Part shown: piece by piece, positions 8,347-16,850 of the stretch | Numbering within the stretch: the stretch's first letter is position 1 | Layout of the letters: every line of letters starts with the position of its first letter | Assembly: GCF_003724155.1 (NCBI RefSeq) | Contig: NZ_RJJQ01000021.1 | Span: 19,923-83,922 of the forward strand | Length of the DNA: 64,000 nucleotides | DNA from: Flexivirga caeni | GTDB taxonomy: Bacteria > Actinomycetota > Actinomycetes > Actinomycetales > Dermatophilaceae | Direction: 5' to 3' | Notes under the pieces: model-generated | Seen by the model: the letters and a program-made list of their open reading frames with translations, nothing else | What the model was told of the DNA's origin: nothing | Databases searched by the model: none | Made by a program: the position numbers and the translations under genes

Positions 8347-9348
8347 ATGCGCACCAGCAAGGTGATCAGCGCGGTCGACTCGCACACCGAGGGTATGCCG
8401 ACCCGCGTCGTCACCGGCGGGCTCGGCGTCTTCCCCGGCGCGACCATGAACGACAAGCGACTCGGCTTCATCGCCGAACACGATGAGCTACGCCGCCTGC
8501 TGATGACCGAGCCGCGCGGGCACAGCGCGATGAGCGGTGCCATCCTGCAACCGCCGACCCGACCGGACGCCGACTTCGGAGTTATCTACATCGAGGTGTC
8601 CGGCTGCTTGCCGATGTGCGGTCACGGAACCATCGGAGTGGCAACGGTGCTCGTCGAGACCGGGATGGTTCAGGTGACCGAGCCGGTCACCACCATCCGG
8701 CTGGACACCCCGGCCGGGCTCGTCATCGCCCGCGTCGCCGTCACCGATGGCCACGCCGACTCGGTGACGATCGAGAACGTCCCCAGCTACACCGACCGGA
8801 TCGACCAGGTCATCGCGGTTCCCGGGCTCGGCGAGGTGCACTACAGCCTGGCGTTCGGCGGCAACTTCTACGCGATGGTCGACCTCGATGCCGTCGGGCT
8901 GCCCTTCGATCGTGCCCGCAAGGACGACATCCTGCGAGCCGGGCTGGCGATCATGGCGCGCATCAACGACGAAGCGCCGCCAGTGCACCCCACGATCGAG
9001 GGGGTAAACCACTGCCATCACGTCGAATTCATCGCTCCGGGCTCAACCGCGCACCACTCGCGGCATGCCATGGCGATCAATCCGGGGTGGTTCGACCGGT
9101 CACCGTGCGGCACCGGCACGTCGGCCCGTATGGCGGAGCTGTGGACCCGTGGCGAGCTCTCGCTGGACACCGACTTCGTCAACGAGTCGTTCATCGGCAG
9201 CCGCTTTGTCGGCCGCCTCGTGCGCGAGACCGAGGTCGGTGGGCGGCCGGCCGTCATACCGACCATCACCGGGCGCGCGTGGGTCACCGGCATCGGGCAG
9301 TATCTGCTCGACCCCACCGATCCGTTCCCCGCCGGCTTCGAGTTCTAG
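8347..9348 (+). CDS. 4-hydroxyproline epimerase (proline racemase family)
   Basis: This 333-residue protein has both catalytic cysteines of proline racemase-type enzymes: C91 in PMCGHGTIG and C254 in SPCGTGTSA. Two cysteines mean racemase or epimerase chemistry; the dehydratase branch replaces the first by Ser or Thr. In this operon it should convert trans-4-hydroxy-L-proline to cis-4-hydroxy-D-proline, the substrate of the dehydrogenase upstream. AAGGAG lies 8 bp before the ATG. The alternative of true proline racemase is less likely given the semialdehyde dehydrogenase that follows. Confidence 0.88.
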   Translation: MRTSKVISAVDSHTEGMPTRVVTGGLGVFPGATMNDKRLGFIAEHDELRRLLMTEPRGHSAMSGAILQPPTRPDADFGVIYIEVSGCLPMCGHGTIGVATVLVETGMVQVTEPVTTIRLDTPAGLVIARVAVTDGHADSVTIENVPSYTDRIDQVIAVPGLGEVHYSLAFGGNFYAMVDLDAVGLPFDRARKDDILRAGLAIMARINDEAPPVHPTIEGVNHCHHVEFIAPGSTAHHSRHAMAINPGWFDRSPCGTGTSARMAELWTRGELSLDTDFVNESFIGSRFVGRLVRETEVGGRPAVIPTITGRAWVTGIGQYLLDPTDPFPAGFEF

Positions 9349-9368
9349 AGATTCCTGACAGGAGCAGC

Positions 9369-10817
9369 ATGACCACCACCGATATCGAGGAGATCGCCCG
9401 GCGCGCACAGGAGGCCCACGCGAGATACTCGCGGACCGCACCGGCGCCCCGAGCCCACGCGCTGGCCGCCGTGGCAGCTGCCCTGGCAGCCGACGCGGAA
9501 GTCGTCGCGCTCGCGCAGGAGGAGACCGGCCTCACCGAGGCGCGGCTGATCGGCGAGGTCACGCGCACGGCATACCAGCTGCGGATGTTCGCGGACGTGA
9601 TCCGCGCGGGCGACTACCTCGACGTGCGCATCGACGCCGCGGACCCCGGCTTCCCCCTCGGACCGCGCCCGGACCTGCGCCGCTGCCTGCTGCCGGCCGG
9701 CCCCGTGCTCAACTTCGCCGCGAGCAACTTCCCCTTCGCATTCTCGGTCATCGGCGGCGACACCGCGTCCGCGCTGGCGGCCGGGTGCGCGGTGGTCGTC
9801 AAGGCTCACCCGGGTCATCCGCGGCTGTCCGACCGATGCGCGAGCCTGGCGGCGGACGCGATGAGGGCTGCCGGAATGCCCACGGACACACTGCAACTCG
9901 TGCACGGCTTCGACGAGGGCGTCGAGCTGCTGCGCCATCCCGCGATCAAGGTTGCGACGTTCACCGGATCGGTCCGGGGCGGTCGGGCGCTCGCGGACAT
10001 CGCCGCGGCACGCCCTGCCCCGATCCCGTTCTTCGGCGAGCTGGGCAGCGTCAACCCGGTCGTCGTCACCGCGGCCGCGCTGCGGGAGCGGGCGGACGAG
10101 ATCGTCAGCGGCTACGTCGCGAGCGTCAGCGGCTCGGCCGGCCAGCTGTGCACCAAACCCGGCTTCCTCTTCGTGCCGTCCGGGCACGGCCTGGCCGATG
10201 CGCTACGCGCCGCGGCGCAGCAGATCGCCGAGCACCGGCTGCTCAACCCGGCCGTGTCGCAGGGCTACCAACGCCGCCGTAGCGAGGTGCTCGGTGCCGG
10301 TGCCGACGTCATCGCCGACGGGTCGGTCCGCGTCGACGCGAACGAAAACGCCTGGGCCACACCGACTCTCGTCCGAGTGGCGCTCAGCGAATTACTCGCA
10401 CACCGCGACGCACTGCTCGAGGAGTCGTTCGGGCCGCTCTCCATCGTCGTCGAGTATGACGATCTCGCCGCCCTCCTGCCCCGCCTCCCCGACCTCTTCC
10501 CGGGCAACCTGACCGCGACCGTGCACTGCGCGTCCGGTGAGGAAGCCGACCCGCAGGTCGCCGCGCTGGTGCGGCTTTTCGCCGAGCACGCCGGACGGGT
10601 GCTGATCGGCGGCTGGCCGACCGGCGTCGCCGTCACCGCCGCGATGCAGCACGGCGGGCCGTGGCCGGCGACCACGAACGACTCCGGCACCTCCGTCGGC
10701 AGCGCCGCCATCACCCGGCTGCTGCGGCCGGTCGCGTTCCAGTCGACGCCGCAGGAGCTGCTCCCCGAGCCGCTGCGCGACGACAACCCATGGGGTGTGC
10801 CGCAGCGACGCGCCTGA
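9369..10817 (+). CDS. 2-oxoglutarate semialdehyde (2,5-dioxovalerate) dehydrogenase
   Basis: This 482-residue aldehyde dehydrogenase has general base E224 (FFGELGSVNP) and nucleophile C261 (GQLCTKPG). The motif style matches the NADP-linked KGSADH branch used for hydroxyproline and sugar-acid degradation. It would form 2-oxoglutarate, which enters the TCA cycle. The start at 9369 follows GACAGGAGCAGC; the upstream open frame inside the epimerase gene is a shadow. The stop abuts the stop of the convergent peptidase gene with no spacer (TGATCA at 10815-10820). Confidence 0.88.
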   Translation: MTTTDIEEIARRAQEAHARYSRTAPAPRAHALAAVAAALAADAEVVALAQEETGLTEARLIGEVTRTAYQLRMFADVIRAGDYLDVRIDAADPGFPLGPRPDLRRCLLPAGPVLNFAASNFPFAFSVIGGDTASALAAGCAVVVKAHPGHPRLSDRCASLAADAMRAAGMPTDTLQLVHGFDEGVELLRHPAIKVATFTGSVRGGRALADIAAARPAPIPFFGELGSVNPVVVTAAALRERADEIVSGYVASVSGSAGQLCTKPGFLFVPSGHGLADALRAAAQQIAEHRLLNPAVSQGYQRRRSEVLGAGADVIADGSVRVDANENAWATPTLVRVALSELLAHRDALLEESFGPLSIVVEYDDLAALLPRLPDLFPGNLTATVHCASGEEADPQVAALVRLFAEHAGRVLIGGWPTGVAVTAAMQHGGPWPATTNDSGTSVGSAAITRLLRPVAFQSTPQELLPEPLRDDNPWGVPQRRA

Positions 10818-12251
10818 TCAGCCCAGCTGGGCTCGCGTCCACTCCTCGAGCCCAGCCGCGGTGATCGGCAGCGCCTCGGACAGCACCTCGATGCCCGTAT
10901 CAGTGACCACCAGGTCATCCTCGATCCGCACGCCGATGCCGCGCAGTTCGGGTGGGACCGTCAGGTCGTTCGCGTGGAAGTAGAGGCCCGGCTCGACCGT
11001 GAGCGCCATACCGGGCTGCAGGGTCGCCTCCTGATAGGCGGACACCGTCGACTGGGAGCAGTCGTGCACGTCCAGGCCGAGGTGATGCCCAATGCCGCAG
11101 ACGATGAATCGGCGGTGCTGCTGCCCGTCGCGCGAGAGCGCCTCGTCCACCGACACGGGCAGTAGGTCCCAGTCGGCCAGGCCCTGGGCGATGACCTCCA
11201 TGCACCGGTGGTGGAAGTCCAGGAACGTGCGCCCGGGCCGCACTGCGGCCAGTCCGGCCCGGTGGGATTTCTCGACCAGGTCATGCACCATGCGCTGGTG
11301 CGGAGTGAAGGTGCCGGACACCGGGATGGTCCGAGTGACGTCGGCTGTGTAGTAGCTCTTCTCCTCGACACCCATGTCGAGCAACAGGGCGTCCTGCTCG
11401 CCGAGCGCACTGTCGCAGCGTGTCCAGTGCAGCACCGCCGCGTTGCGGCCGGTCGCCACGATGGTGCCGTAGCCGACGTCGTTGCCGAAGGTCCGGGCGT
11501 GCCGGTTGAAGGTGCCTTGCAGCCACCGCTCCCCCCCGGACCGCATCGCTGCCGGGATCTCGGCGGCGACGGCCGCGAAGCCATCCACGGTGAGGTCGAC
11601 GGCGGCGCGCAACTGCGCAATCTCCCACTCGTCCTTGACCATTCGCAGCCCGGACAGCGTCTGCCCGAGCACTGCCCCATCCTCGCGCCGCACCGGGCCG
11701 AGGTCACCCTCCTCGACATACCCGCCCACCAGCACGGCGGACTCGGCGGCCAGCGATCCGGCCAGCTTGTCGATCGGCTGCACCTCGATGCCGAGGGCCG
11801 CGCTCCACTCGGCGAGCCCGGGCACCGGGCCGGTCCACAACTCGCCGTAGTTCGCGTCCGAGAAGAAACCGAGGTCGCCGGGCCCGGCCGGTGGCGGCAT
11901 GAAGAGCGTGGCGTCCGCGGAGCCCGCGTCGGTGCGGATCACCAGCACGGCGCGTTCCACGGGCGCCGCCAGCAGCCACAAGAAATCGGAGTGCGCGCGG
12001 AATTCGTAGTTGCAATCGTCATTGCGCACCGGGGATCGCCCGGACCCGATGACGACGACCCGGCCCGGCAGTGCCTGCGCCAGCCGGTCCCGGTGGGCAG
12101 CGGCCGCCGCGGCCGCACCGGCGACCAGACGCGGTCGCCGCACCTCGCGACCCCACCCGCCGCGGATGTCGTCGAGAAAGCGCGGAGTCTCTGCCAGGCG
12201 GGGCAGACCGCGCATGCGCAGGTCGGCAGGGGCGGTCTCGTGGTCGGTCAT
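10818..12251 (-). CDS. Xaa-Pro aminopeptidase/dipeptidase (M24B)
   Basis: This 477-residue metallopeptidase carries the M24 metal ligands: Asp in LLLDMGVE, Asp in TADVTRT, His in GIGHHLGLDVHD, Glu in TVEPGLY and Glu in RIEDDL. An N-terminal aminopeptidase-P domain precedes them. Its placement, divergent from the GntR gene and sharing an operator-like motif with the hydroxyproline operon, suggests it releases hydroxyproline or proline from X-Pro/X-Hyp peptides. Collagen-derived peptides are one plausible source. I start at MTDHETAP (12251). The frame extends to 12347, but that would run through the promoter motif. Confidence 0.88.
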   Translation of the reverse strand: MTDHETAPADLRMRGLPRLAETPRFLDDIRGGWGREVRRPRLVAGAAAAAAAHRDRLAQALPGRVVVIGSGRSPVRNDDCNYEFRAHSDFLWLLAAPVERAVLVIRTDAGSADATLFMPPPAGPGDLGFFSDANYGELWTGPVPGLAEWSAALGIEVQPIDKLAGSLAAESAVLVGGYVEEGDLGPVRREDGAVLGQTLSGLRMVKDEWEIAQLRAAVDLTVDGFAAVAAEIPAAMRSGGERWLQGTFNRHARTFGNDVGYGTIVATGRNAAVLHWTRCDSALGEQDALLLDMGVEEKSYYTADVTRTIPVSGTFTPHQRMVHDLVEKSHRAGLAAVRPGRTFLDFHHRCMEVIAQGLADWDLLPVSVDEALSRDGQQHRRFIVCGIGHHLGLDVHDCSQSTVSAYQEATLQPGMALTVEPGLYFHANDLTVPPELRGIGVRIEDDLVVTDTGIEVLSEALPITAAGLEEWTRAQLG

Positions 12252-12280
12252 CTGCGGGCTCCCGGTGCTGGTGTCATGAA

Positions 12281-12296
12281 CAGTGCAATTGTACAT
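12281..12296 (-). promoter_or_regulatory. candidate operator/-10 of the Xaa-Pro peptidase gene
   Basis: On the minus strand this reads ATGTACAATTGCACTG, 30 bp before the peptidase ATG. It matches the motif at 4414-4429 in 14 of 16 positions. The inner 12 bp (GTGCAATTGTAC on the plus strand) are 10/12 palindromic, as expected for a dimeric GntR/FCD regulator. TACAAT is a good -10 box for the peptidase gene. Confidence 0.55.
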
Positions 12297-12361
12297 TTCA
12301 CCTGGCTGCGCACCAGGCGGGTTCCGGAGCCCGGGAAGTCCGCGCACTTACGATGTGTGGC

Positions 12362-13066
12362 ATGCCAGATCCCGTCCAGCCGTTGCACAAGGGCTTGTTG
12401 CGAGAGGACATCACCAACGCGCTGCGCGCTGCCATCATCAGCGGTGGCCTGCTGCCTGGCGTGCTCTACTCCGCCCCGTCGCTCGCCGAGCGCTTCGGGG
12501 TGTCGGCCACGCCGGTGCGCGAGGCGATGCTCGACCTGGTCCGCGAGGGGCTCGTCGTCACCGTGCGCAACAAGGGCTACCGCGTGACCGAGATCGGCGA
12601 CGAGCAACTGGACGAGATCACCGAGCTGCGGCTGCTCGTCGAGCCGCCGCTGGTCGCCCGGGCGACCCCCAAGGTCCCGGCGGCCGACTTCCCCAAGCTA
12701 CGCAGTATGGCGGACGCCATCGTGCGCGGCGCCGAGCGCGGCGACCTCATCGACTACACCGAGAGCGACCGCATGTTTCACCTGCGGTTGCTGGAGTATG
12801 CCGGCAACCGCCGCGCGACCACACTCATCTCCGAGTTGCGTGCGCACACAAGGCTTTACGGCCTCAATGCGATCACCGCAGACGGACAGCTCGTCGAGAG
12901 CGCGGCAGAGCACCACGCCATACTCGATGCGATGGAGCAGCGCGACAAGCGCCTGGTCACCCGGCTGATGAAGCGGCACATCGCGCAGACGCGGGGTCGC
13001 TGGGCCGGGCATGCGCCCGGCGAGATACCCGGTCACGCGCCCGCTGACGGTCGAGGCGGCGAATGA
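12362..13066 (+). CDS. GntR-family regulator with FCD domain, probable hydroxyproline regulator
   Basis: This 234-residue protein has an N-terminal winged helix (APSLAERFGVSATPVREAMLDLVREGLV) and an alpha-helical FCD ligand domain. The metal/ligand pattern includes the region D-R-M-F-H and later E-H-H-A-I-L-D, typical of the VanR/FadR branch. It lies divergent from the peptidase at the edge of the hydroxyproline genes and is the obvious candidate to bind the shared 16-bp motif. A TACGAT box 7 nt before the ATG at 12362 suggests a leaderless transcript; an in-frame ATG at 12353 is less likely. Its 3' end lies inside a repeat element, whose second module supplies the TGA stop. Confidence 0.85.
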   Translation: MPDPVQPLHKGLLREDITNALRAAIISGGLLPGVLYSAPSLAERFGVSATPVREAMLDLVREGLVVTVRNKGYRVTEIGDEQLDEITELRLLVEPPLVARATPKVPAADFPKLRSMADAIVRGAERGDLIDYTESDRMFHLRLLEYAGNRRATTLISELRAHTRLYGLNAITADGQLVESAAEHHAILDAMEQRDKRLVTRLMKRHIAQTRGRWAGHAPGEIPGHAPADGRGGE

Positions 13067-13104
13067 CGGCCCTGCAGCGGCGTCATTCGCGGTTCCGACC
13101 GTCA
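13043..13104 (+). repeat. FFRR palindromic element, TGACGG family, copy A
   Basis: TGACGG occurs at 13045 and 13064 and its reverse core CGTCA at 13081 and 13100, giving spacings of 19, 17 and 19. The element straddles the GntR stop (TGA of the second module, 13064-13066) and the ATGA start of the YcnI-like gene. It therefore lies partly in two coding regions. Confidence 0.65.
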
Positions 13105-13806
13105 ATCGCCGGATCCACGGCCCGCCGACGCACCGCCACCGCTCTCGCCGTGTCCGGGTTGCTGCTCGCGGTCCCGGTCGCGGCCGAAGCTCACGTGACG
13201 GTGAATCCCACGACAGCAGTGGCTGGTTCGTATGCAACGCTCACCTTCAAGGTGCCCACCGAGAAGGCGAACGCCTCAACGGTCCGTCTTGAGATCGACC
13301 TGCCGATCGACCACCCGTTCACCGCGGTCTCCTACCAGCCGGTGCCGGGCTGGACTGCCACGGTCACCACGTCGAAGCTGGCCAAGCCGGTCACGACCGG
13401 TGGCGGCACCATCACCGAGGCTCCGACCAAGATCGTCTGGACGGCGAGCAAGGGCGCGGCGATCAAGCCTGGCCAGTTCCAGCAGTTCCCGATCTCGGTG
13501 GGCGTTGTCCCGGACGTCCCATCGGTGAGTTTCCTGGCGATTCAGACCTATTCGGACGGATCGGTGGTTACGTGGGGCCAGCCGACCGTGCCGGGCAAAC
13601 CGGAGCCGGAGCACCCGGCGCCGGTGCTGACGATCGGTGCCGCGAGCAGCCCCGCGCCGACTGGGGCGCCGACCGTGGCAGAGGGAACGCCCCAGCAGTC
13701 CGATGACTCGTCCGACGCCGGGGTGTGGTTCGGCGTCGCCGCCCTTGCGGTCGGGATGCTCGCGTTCCTTCTCGGGTTGTATGCCGCGACCCGACGGGCC
13801 CGGTGA
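13063..13806 (+). CDS. YcnI-like copper-related exported protein (DUF1775)
   Basis: This 247-residue protein has an arginine-rich N-terminus, a hydrophobic signal segment and cleavage after AEA, exposing HVTVNP. In Bacillus YcnI a mature N-terminal His, a Glu and a Trp bind copper. Here the His, Glu in VPTEKANAS and Trp in KIVWTASKG are all present. A C-terminal membrane helix (about residues 220-240) anchors it. The start overlaps the GntR stop (ATGA), and the first ~18 codons lie inside the repeat element at 13043-13104, so the exact start is uncertain. It is followed by a CopC-like gene, which supports a role in copper handling at the cell surface. Confidence 0.82.
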   Translation: MTALQRRHSRFRPSIAGSTARRRTATALAVSGLLLAVPVAAEAHVTVNPTTAVAGSYATLTFKVPTEKANASTVRLEIDLPIDHPFTAVSYQPVPGWTATVTTSKLAKPVTTGGGTITEAPTKIVWTASKGAAIKPGQFQQFPISVGVVPDVPSVSFLAIQTYSDGSVVTWGQPTVPGKPEPEHPAPVLTIGAASSPAPTGAPTVAEGTPQQSDDSSDAGVWFGVAALAVGMLAFLLGLYAATRRAR

Positions 13807-13811
13807 ACGGC

Positions 13812-14411
13812 ATGACGCCACGCCGGCTCATCCTCGTCGCTGTCGCGTTTCTTGTGGCGGTGTGCGGCGTCATACCGGCGGCGCAGGCGCACGACTACCT
13901 GGTCGGCAGCTCGCCGAAGGCGAGCGGATCGGTTGCGGCGGCACCGAAAACCGTCACGCTGACCTTCGACGACATCGTGCTGACCAGGCCGGCCCGGCCG
14001 CAGGTCACCGTGCAGGGCCCGGACGGGCGCTACTACGAGACCGGCTGCGCGACGGTCACCGACCGAGTCGTGACGACACCGGTCGCGCTCGGGCCGGCCG
14101 GCAAATACACGGTCACCTGGCGCATCGTCTCCGCCGACGGCCACCCGGTCTCCGACAACATCTCCTTCGACCTCACCGGCAAGGGCGGCGGCTCGGGCAT
14201 CGCGTCGCCGAAGCCATGCACCACTCAGGCATCGGGTGGCGGATCGCGCAGCGGTAGCGGCTCGCGCAGCGATGGCGTTCCGGGCGGCGCGATCGTCGCG
14301 GTCGTGGTCATCGCCATCGTCGGCGTGGGCGGTTCCGCGGTCATTCTGCTGACCCGTAGCCGCGACCGGCAGGCGGACGGCGTCGACGATTTCGACGACG
14401 ACGAGGAATGA
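13812..14411 (+). CDS. CopC-domain copper resistance protein, membrane anchored
   Basis: This 199-residue protein has a signal peptide ending AQA and a mature N-terminus HDYLVGSSPKAS, the copper-binding start of CopC/YobA domains. A second ligand region follows at SADGHPVSD. After the roughly 95-residue beta-sandwich comes a Ser/Gly-rich linker, one transmembrane helix and an acidic tail. The start at 13812 follows GGTGA; a GTG at 13803 overlapping the previous stop is an alternative. It pairs with the YcnI-like gene. No CopD gene follows. Confidence 0.82.
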   Translation: MTPRRLILVAVAFLVAVCGVIPAAQAHDYLVGSSPKASGSVAAAPKTVTLTFDDIVLTRPARPQVTVQGPDGRYYETGCATVTDRVVTTPVALGPAGKYTVTWRIVSADGHPVSDNISFDLTGKGGGSGIASPKPCTTQASGGGSRSGSGSRSDGVPGGAIVAVVVIAIVGVGGSAVILLTRSRDRQADGVDDFDDDEE

Positions 14412-14418
14412 TCGCCGC

Positions 14419-15459
14419 GTGATGCGCGCATTGGTGCTCGACGAGATTGCGGGGCCGCTCGACGTCCGCGACGTCCCCCAGCCGGCCGCCCCGGACGGCG
14501 GGGTCGTCGTGCAGGTTCGCGCCACCGGCCTGTGCCGCAGCGACTGGCACGCCTGGGCCGGGCACGACGAGATCACCCTCCCTCATGTCCCTGGTCACGA
14601 ACTCGCCGGAGTCGTCTCCGCGGTCGGCCCCGGGGTCGGGCGCTGGCGCGTGGGCGACCGGGTGACCGTGCCGTTCGTCGAGGGCTGCGGCCGCTGCGAG
14701 TGGTGTATGTCGGGCAATGCTCAGGTCTGCCCCGATCAGGAGCAGCCCGGCTTCACCCACTGGGGCTCGTTCGCGGAGTATGTCGCACTGCACGCCGCCG
14801 ACACCAACCTGGTCGCGGTGCCCGACGCCGTCTCGTTCGAGGCGGCAGCGAGTCTCGGCTGCCGGTTCGCCACTGCCTACCGGGCGCTCGTGGGACGAGC
14901 GCAGGTCCGGACGGGTGAATGGGTGACGGTGCTGGGTGCCGGAGGTGTCGGGCTGTCCGCGGTGATGATTGCGAAATCCCTTGGCGCCCAAGTGATTGCG
15001 GTTGACCGGCACGAGCGGGCGCTCGCCAAGGCGGGTGACCTCGGCGCGGATCACCTGATGCTCGTCGAGGATGGTTGCGACATACCGGCCTGGGTGCACG
15101 GGCTCACTGGTGGCGCACACGTGGCGGTCGACGCGGTCGGCACCGAGCAGACGTGCGCCGACTCCGTCCGCAGCCTGCGCCGGCGCGGGCGGCACGTGCA
15201 GGTCGGCTTGCTGCCTCCGGTCGCCGGACATCCGCGGGTGCCGATGGACCGCGTGATCGCCTGGGAACTGGACCTTTTCGGCAGCCATGGCATGTCCGCG
15301 GCCGACTATCCGGGGATGCTGGAACTCATCGCATCCGGCGCGCTCGCCCCGCAGAACCTGATCGAGCGGGTCGTCGGCCTGTCCGACGCGGCCGCGTTGC
15401 TGCCCGCGATGGAACTCGCCACACCCGCCGGCATCACCATCATCGATCCCGCCCGCTGA
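14419..15459 (+). CDS. zinc-dependent alcohol dehydrogenase (MDR family)
   Basis: This 346-residue medium-chain dehydrogenase has the catalytic zinc site (C in GLCRSDWH and HE in GHELAG). The structural zinc cysteines lie in EGCGRCEWCMSGNAQVC. A Rossmann motif follows (VLGAGGVGLSAVM). It is likely a soluble NAD(P)-dependent alcohol or polyol dehydrogenase. It starts 7 bp after the CopC-like gene and may be cotranscribed, but no functional link is obvious. The substrate is not predictable. Confidence 0.85.
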   Translation: MMRALVLDEIAGPLDVRDVPQPAAPDGGVVVQVRATGLCRSDWHAWAGHDEITLPHVPGHELAGVVSAVGPGVGRWRVGDRVTVPFVEGCGRCEWCMSGNAQVCPDQEQPGFTHWGSFAEYVALHAADTNLVAVPDAVSFEAAASLGCRFATAYRALVGRAQVRTGEWVTVLGAGGVGLSAVMIAKSLGAQVIAVDRHERALAKAGDLGADHLMLVEDGCDIPAWVHGLTGGAHVAVDAVGTEQTCADSVRSLRRRGRHVQVGLLPPVAGHPRVPMDRVIAWELDLFGSHGMSAADYPGMLELIASGALAPQNLIERVVGLSDAAALLPAMELATPAGITIIDPAR

Positions 15460-15463
15460 CTCA

Positions 15464-15560
15464 CCGAGCGGGGTAGAAACCCGCCGAGCGGGGTACAAGC
15501 AGCGGTGTTCAGCGTGCATGTAGGTACCCCGCTCGATGCCGATGTACCCCGCTCGGCGAG
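15464..15560 (+). repeat. FFRR palindromic element, GAGCGGGGTA family, copy A
   Basis: GAGCGGGGTA occurs at 15466 and 15486 and its reverse TACCCCGCTC at 15525 and 15545, giving spacings of 20, 39 and 20. It begins 5 bp after the stop of the alcohol dehydrogenase gene. A second copy with identical spacing lies at 63506. Confidence 0.75.
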
Positions 15561-15640
15561 AGCATGTCCGTTCGGCATGAGGGGTATGCCGGGGTACGGC
15601 ATACGATCGAAGGACCCGGCATCGTGATTCGAGGAGAGCC

Positions 15641-16846
15641 ATGGCAGATCTCGACGGCAGCAACTACGACTACGTGATCGTCGGGGGAGGGGTGGCGGCG
15701 GCAGCGGCCGTCGACGGCATCCGGCAGCTCGACGACAGTGGTTCGGTGCTGGTGCTCGGCGCCGAGGCGGACGGACCGGTCTACCGGCCGGATCTGTCCA
15801 AGAAGCTGTGGCTCGACGAGAGTTCGAGCCTGGAGCGGAGTGCGCTGCTGGATGGCCAGGACTTCGATCTGCGGATCGGCACCGAGGTGACCTCGATCGA
15901 CCCTGCGGCGCACACGGTGCAGGTGACAAGTGGTGCGACGGTGACCTACGGCAAGCTGCTGCTGGCCACAGGGGCGAGTCCCCGCACCCTCGACCTGCCC
16001 GGCTCCGACCGGATCATGTACTACCGCAACGCATCCGACTACCGCCGGTTGCGGGAACTGGCCGGCGAAGACATGCCGGTCACGACGGTCGGCGGCGGCT
16101 ACATCGGCGCGGAGATCACCTCGGCGCTGACGCAGAACGGCGTGCGCGTGACGATGATCTTCGACGAGGAGCTGGTGCAGCAGCGCCTCTTCCCCGAGTC
16201 CATCGCGCAGCTGGTCACTGACGACTTCGCGGGTCACGGCGTGCGCTTGCTCGCTGGTGAGACGGTGTCCGGCGGGGAACTGGCCGATGACCGGGTGGGC
16301 ATCCGGGTCGGCGACGGCTCCGTGATCGAGGCCGGCGCGGTCGTCGTCGGCGTCGGCGTGGTCCCCCGCGTCGAACTCGCCGAAGCGGCCGGCATCACCG
16401 TCGACGACGGGGTCGTCGTCGACGAGCAACTGCGCACCTCCGCCCCCGATGTGTATGCCGCCGGCGATGTCGCCAGCTACCTTGATTCGCTGCTCGGCCG
16501 ACGGCGCGTCGAGCACGTCGACAGCGCCGAGAAGATGGGCAAGCACGCCGGTCGCAATATGGCCGGTGCCGACGAGGTCTACGACTACACGCCGATCTTC
16601 TGGTCGGACCTGTTCGACAACGGCTACGAGGCTGTCGGTGACCTCGACTCGCGGCTGGACACCGTCGAGGACTGGAACGCCGACCGGACCGCTGCCGTCG
16701 TCTACTACCTGCGAGACGATGTGGTCCGCGGCGTGCTGTTGTGGAACGTCTGGGACTCCTCGGACCGCGCCCGCGACGTGATCGCCCGGTCCCGCGACGG
16801 GAAGCTCGGGCGGGGCGAACTGATCGGTGCGATCCCGACCAGCTGA
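15641..16846 (+). CDS. FAD-dependent NAD(P)H oxidoreductase (ferredoxin reductase-like)
   Basis: This 401-residue protein has an FAD motif (YVIVGGGVAAAAAV), an NAD motif (VTTVGGGYIGAEITSAL) and the C-terminal FAD motif DVYAAGDVASY. The remaining C-terminal domain resembles rhodocoxin/putidaredoxin reductases and AIF-like proteins. It probably transfers electrons from NADH to a ferredoxin or other acceptor. No partner ferredoxin or P450 gene is nearby. GAGGAGAGCC precedes the ATG. The stop lies 4 bp from the stop of the convergent TetR gene. Confidence 0.85.
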   Translation: MADLDGSNYDYVIVGGGVAAAAAVDGIRQLDDSGSVLVLGAEADGPVYRPDLSKKLWLDESSSLERSALLDGQDFDLRIGTEVTSIDPAAHTVQVTSGATVTYGKLLLATGASPRTLDLPGSDRIMYYRNASDYRRLRELAGEDMPVTTVGGGYIGAEITSALTQNGVRVTMIFDEELVQQRLFPESIAQLVTDDFAGHGVRLLAGETVSGGELADDRVGIRVGDGSVIEAGAVVVGVGVVPRVELAEAAGITVDDGVVVDEQLRTSAPDVYAAGDVASYLDSLLGRRRVEHVDSAEKMGKHAGRNMAGADEVYDYTPIFWSDLFDNGYEAVGDLDSRLDTVEDWNADRTAAVVYYLRDDVVRGVLLWNVWDSSDRARDVIARSRDGKLGRGELIGAIPTS

Positions 16847-16850
16847 GAAC

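Noticed and set aside
8616..9368. N-terminal extension of the semialdehyde dehydrogenase
   Set aside because: It lies inside the epimerase gene in another frame; the ATG at 9369 has a ribosome site and gives the family length.
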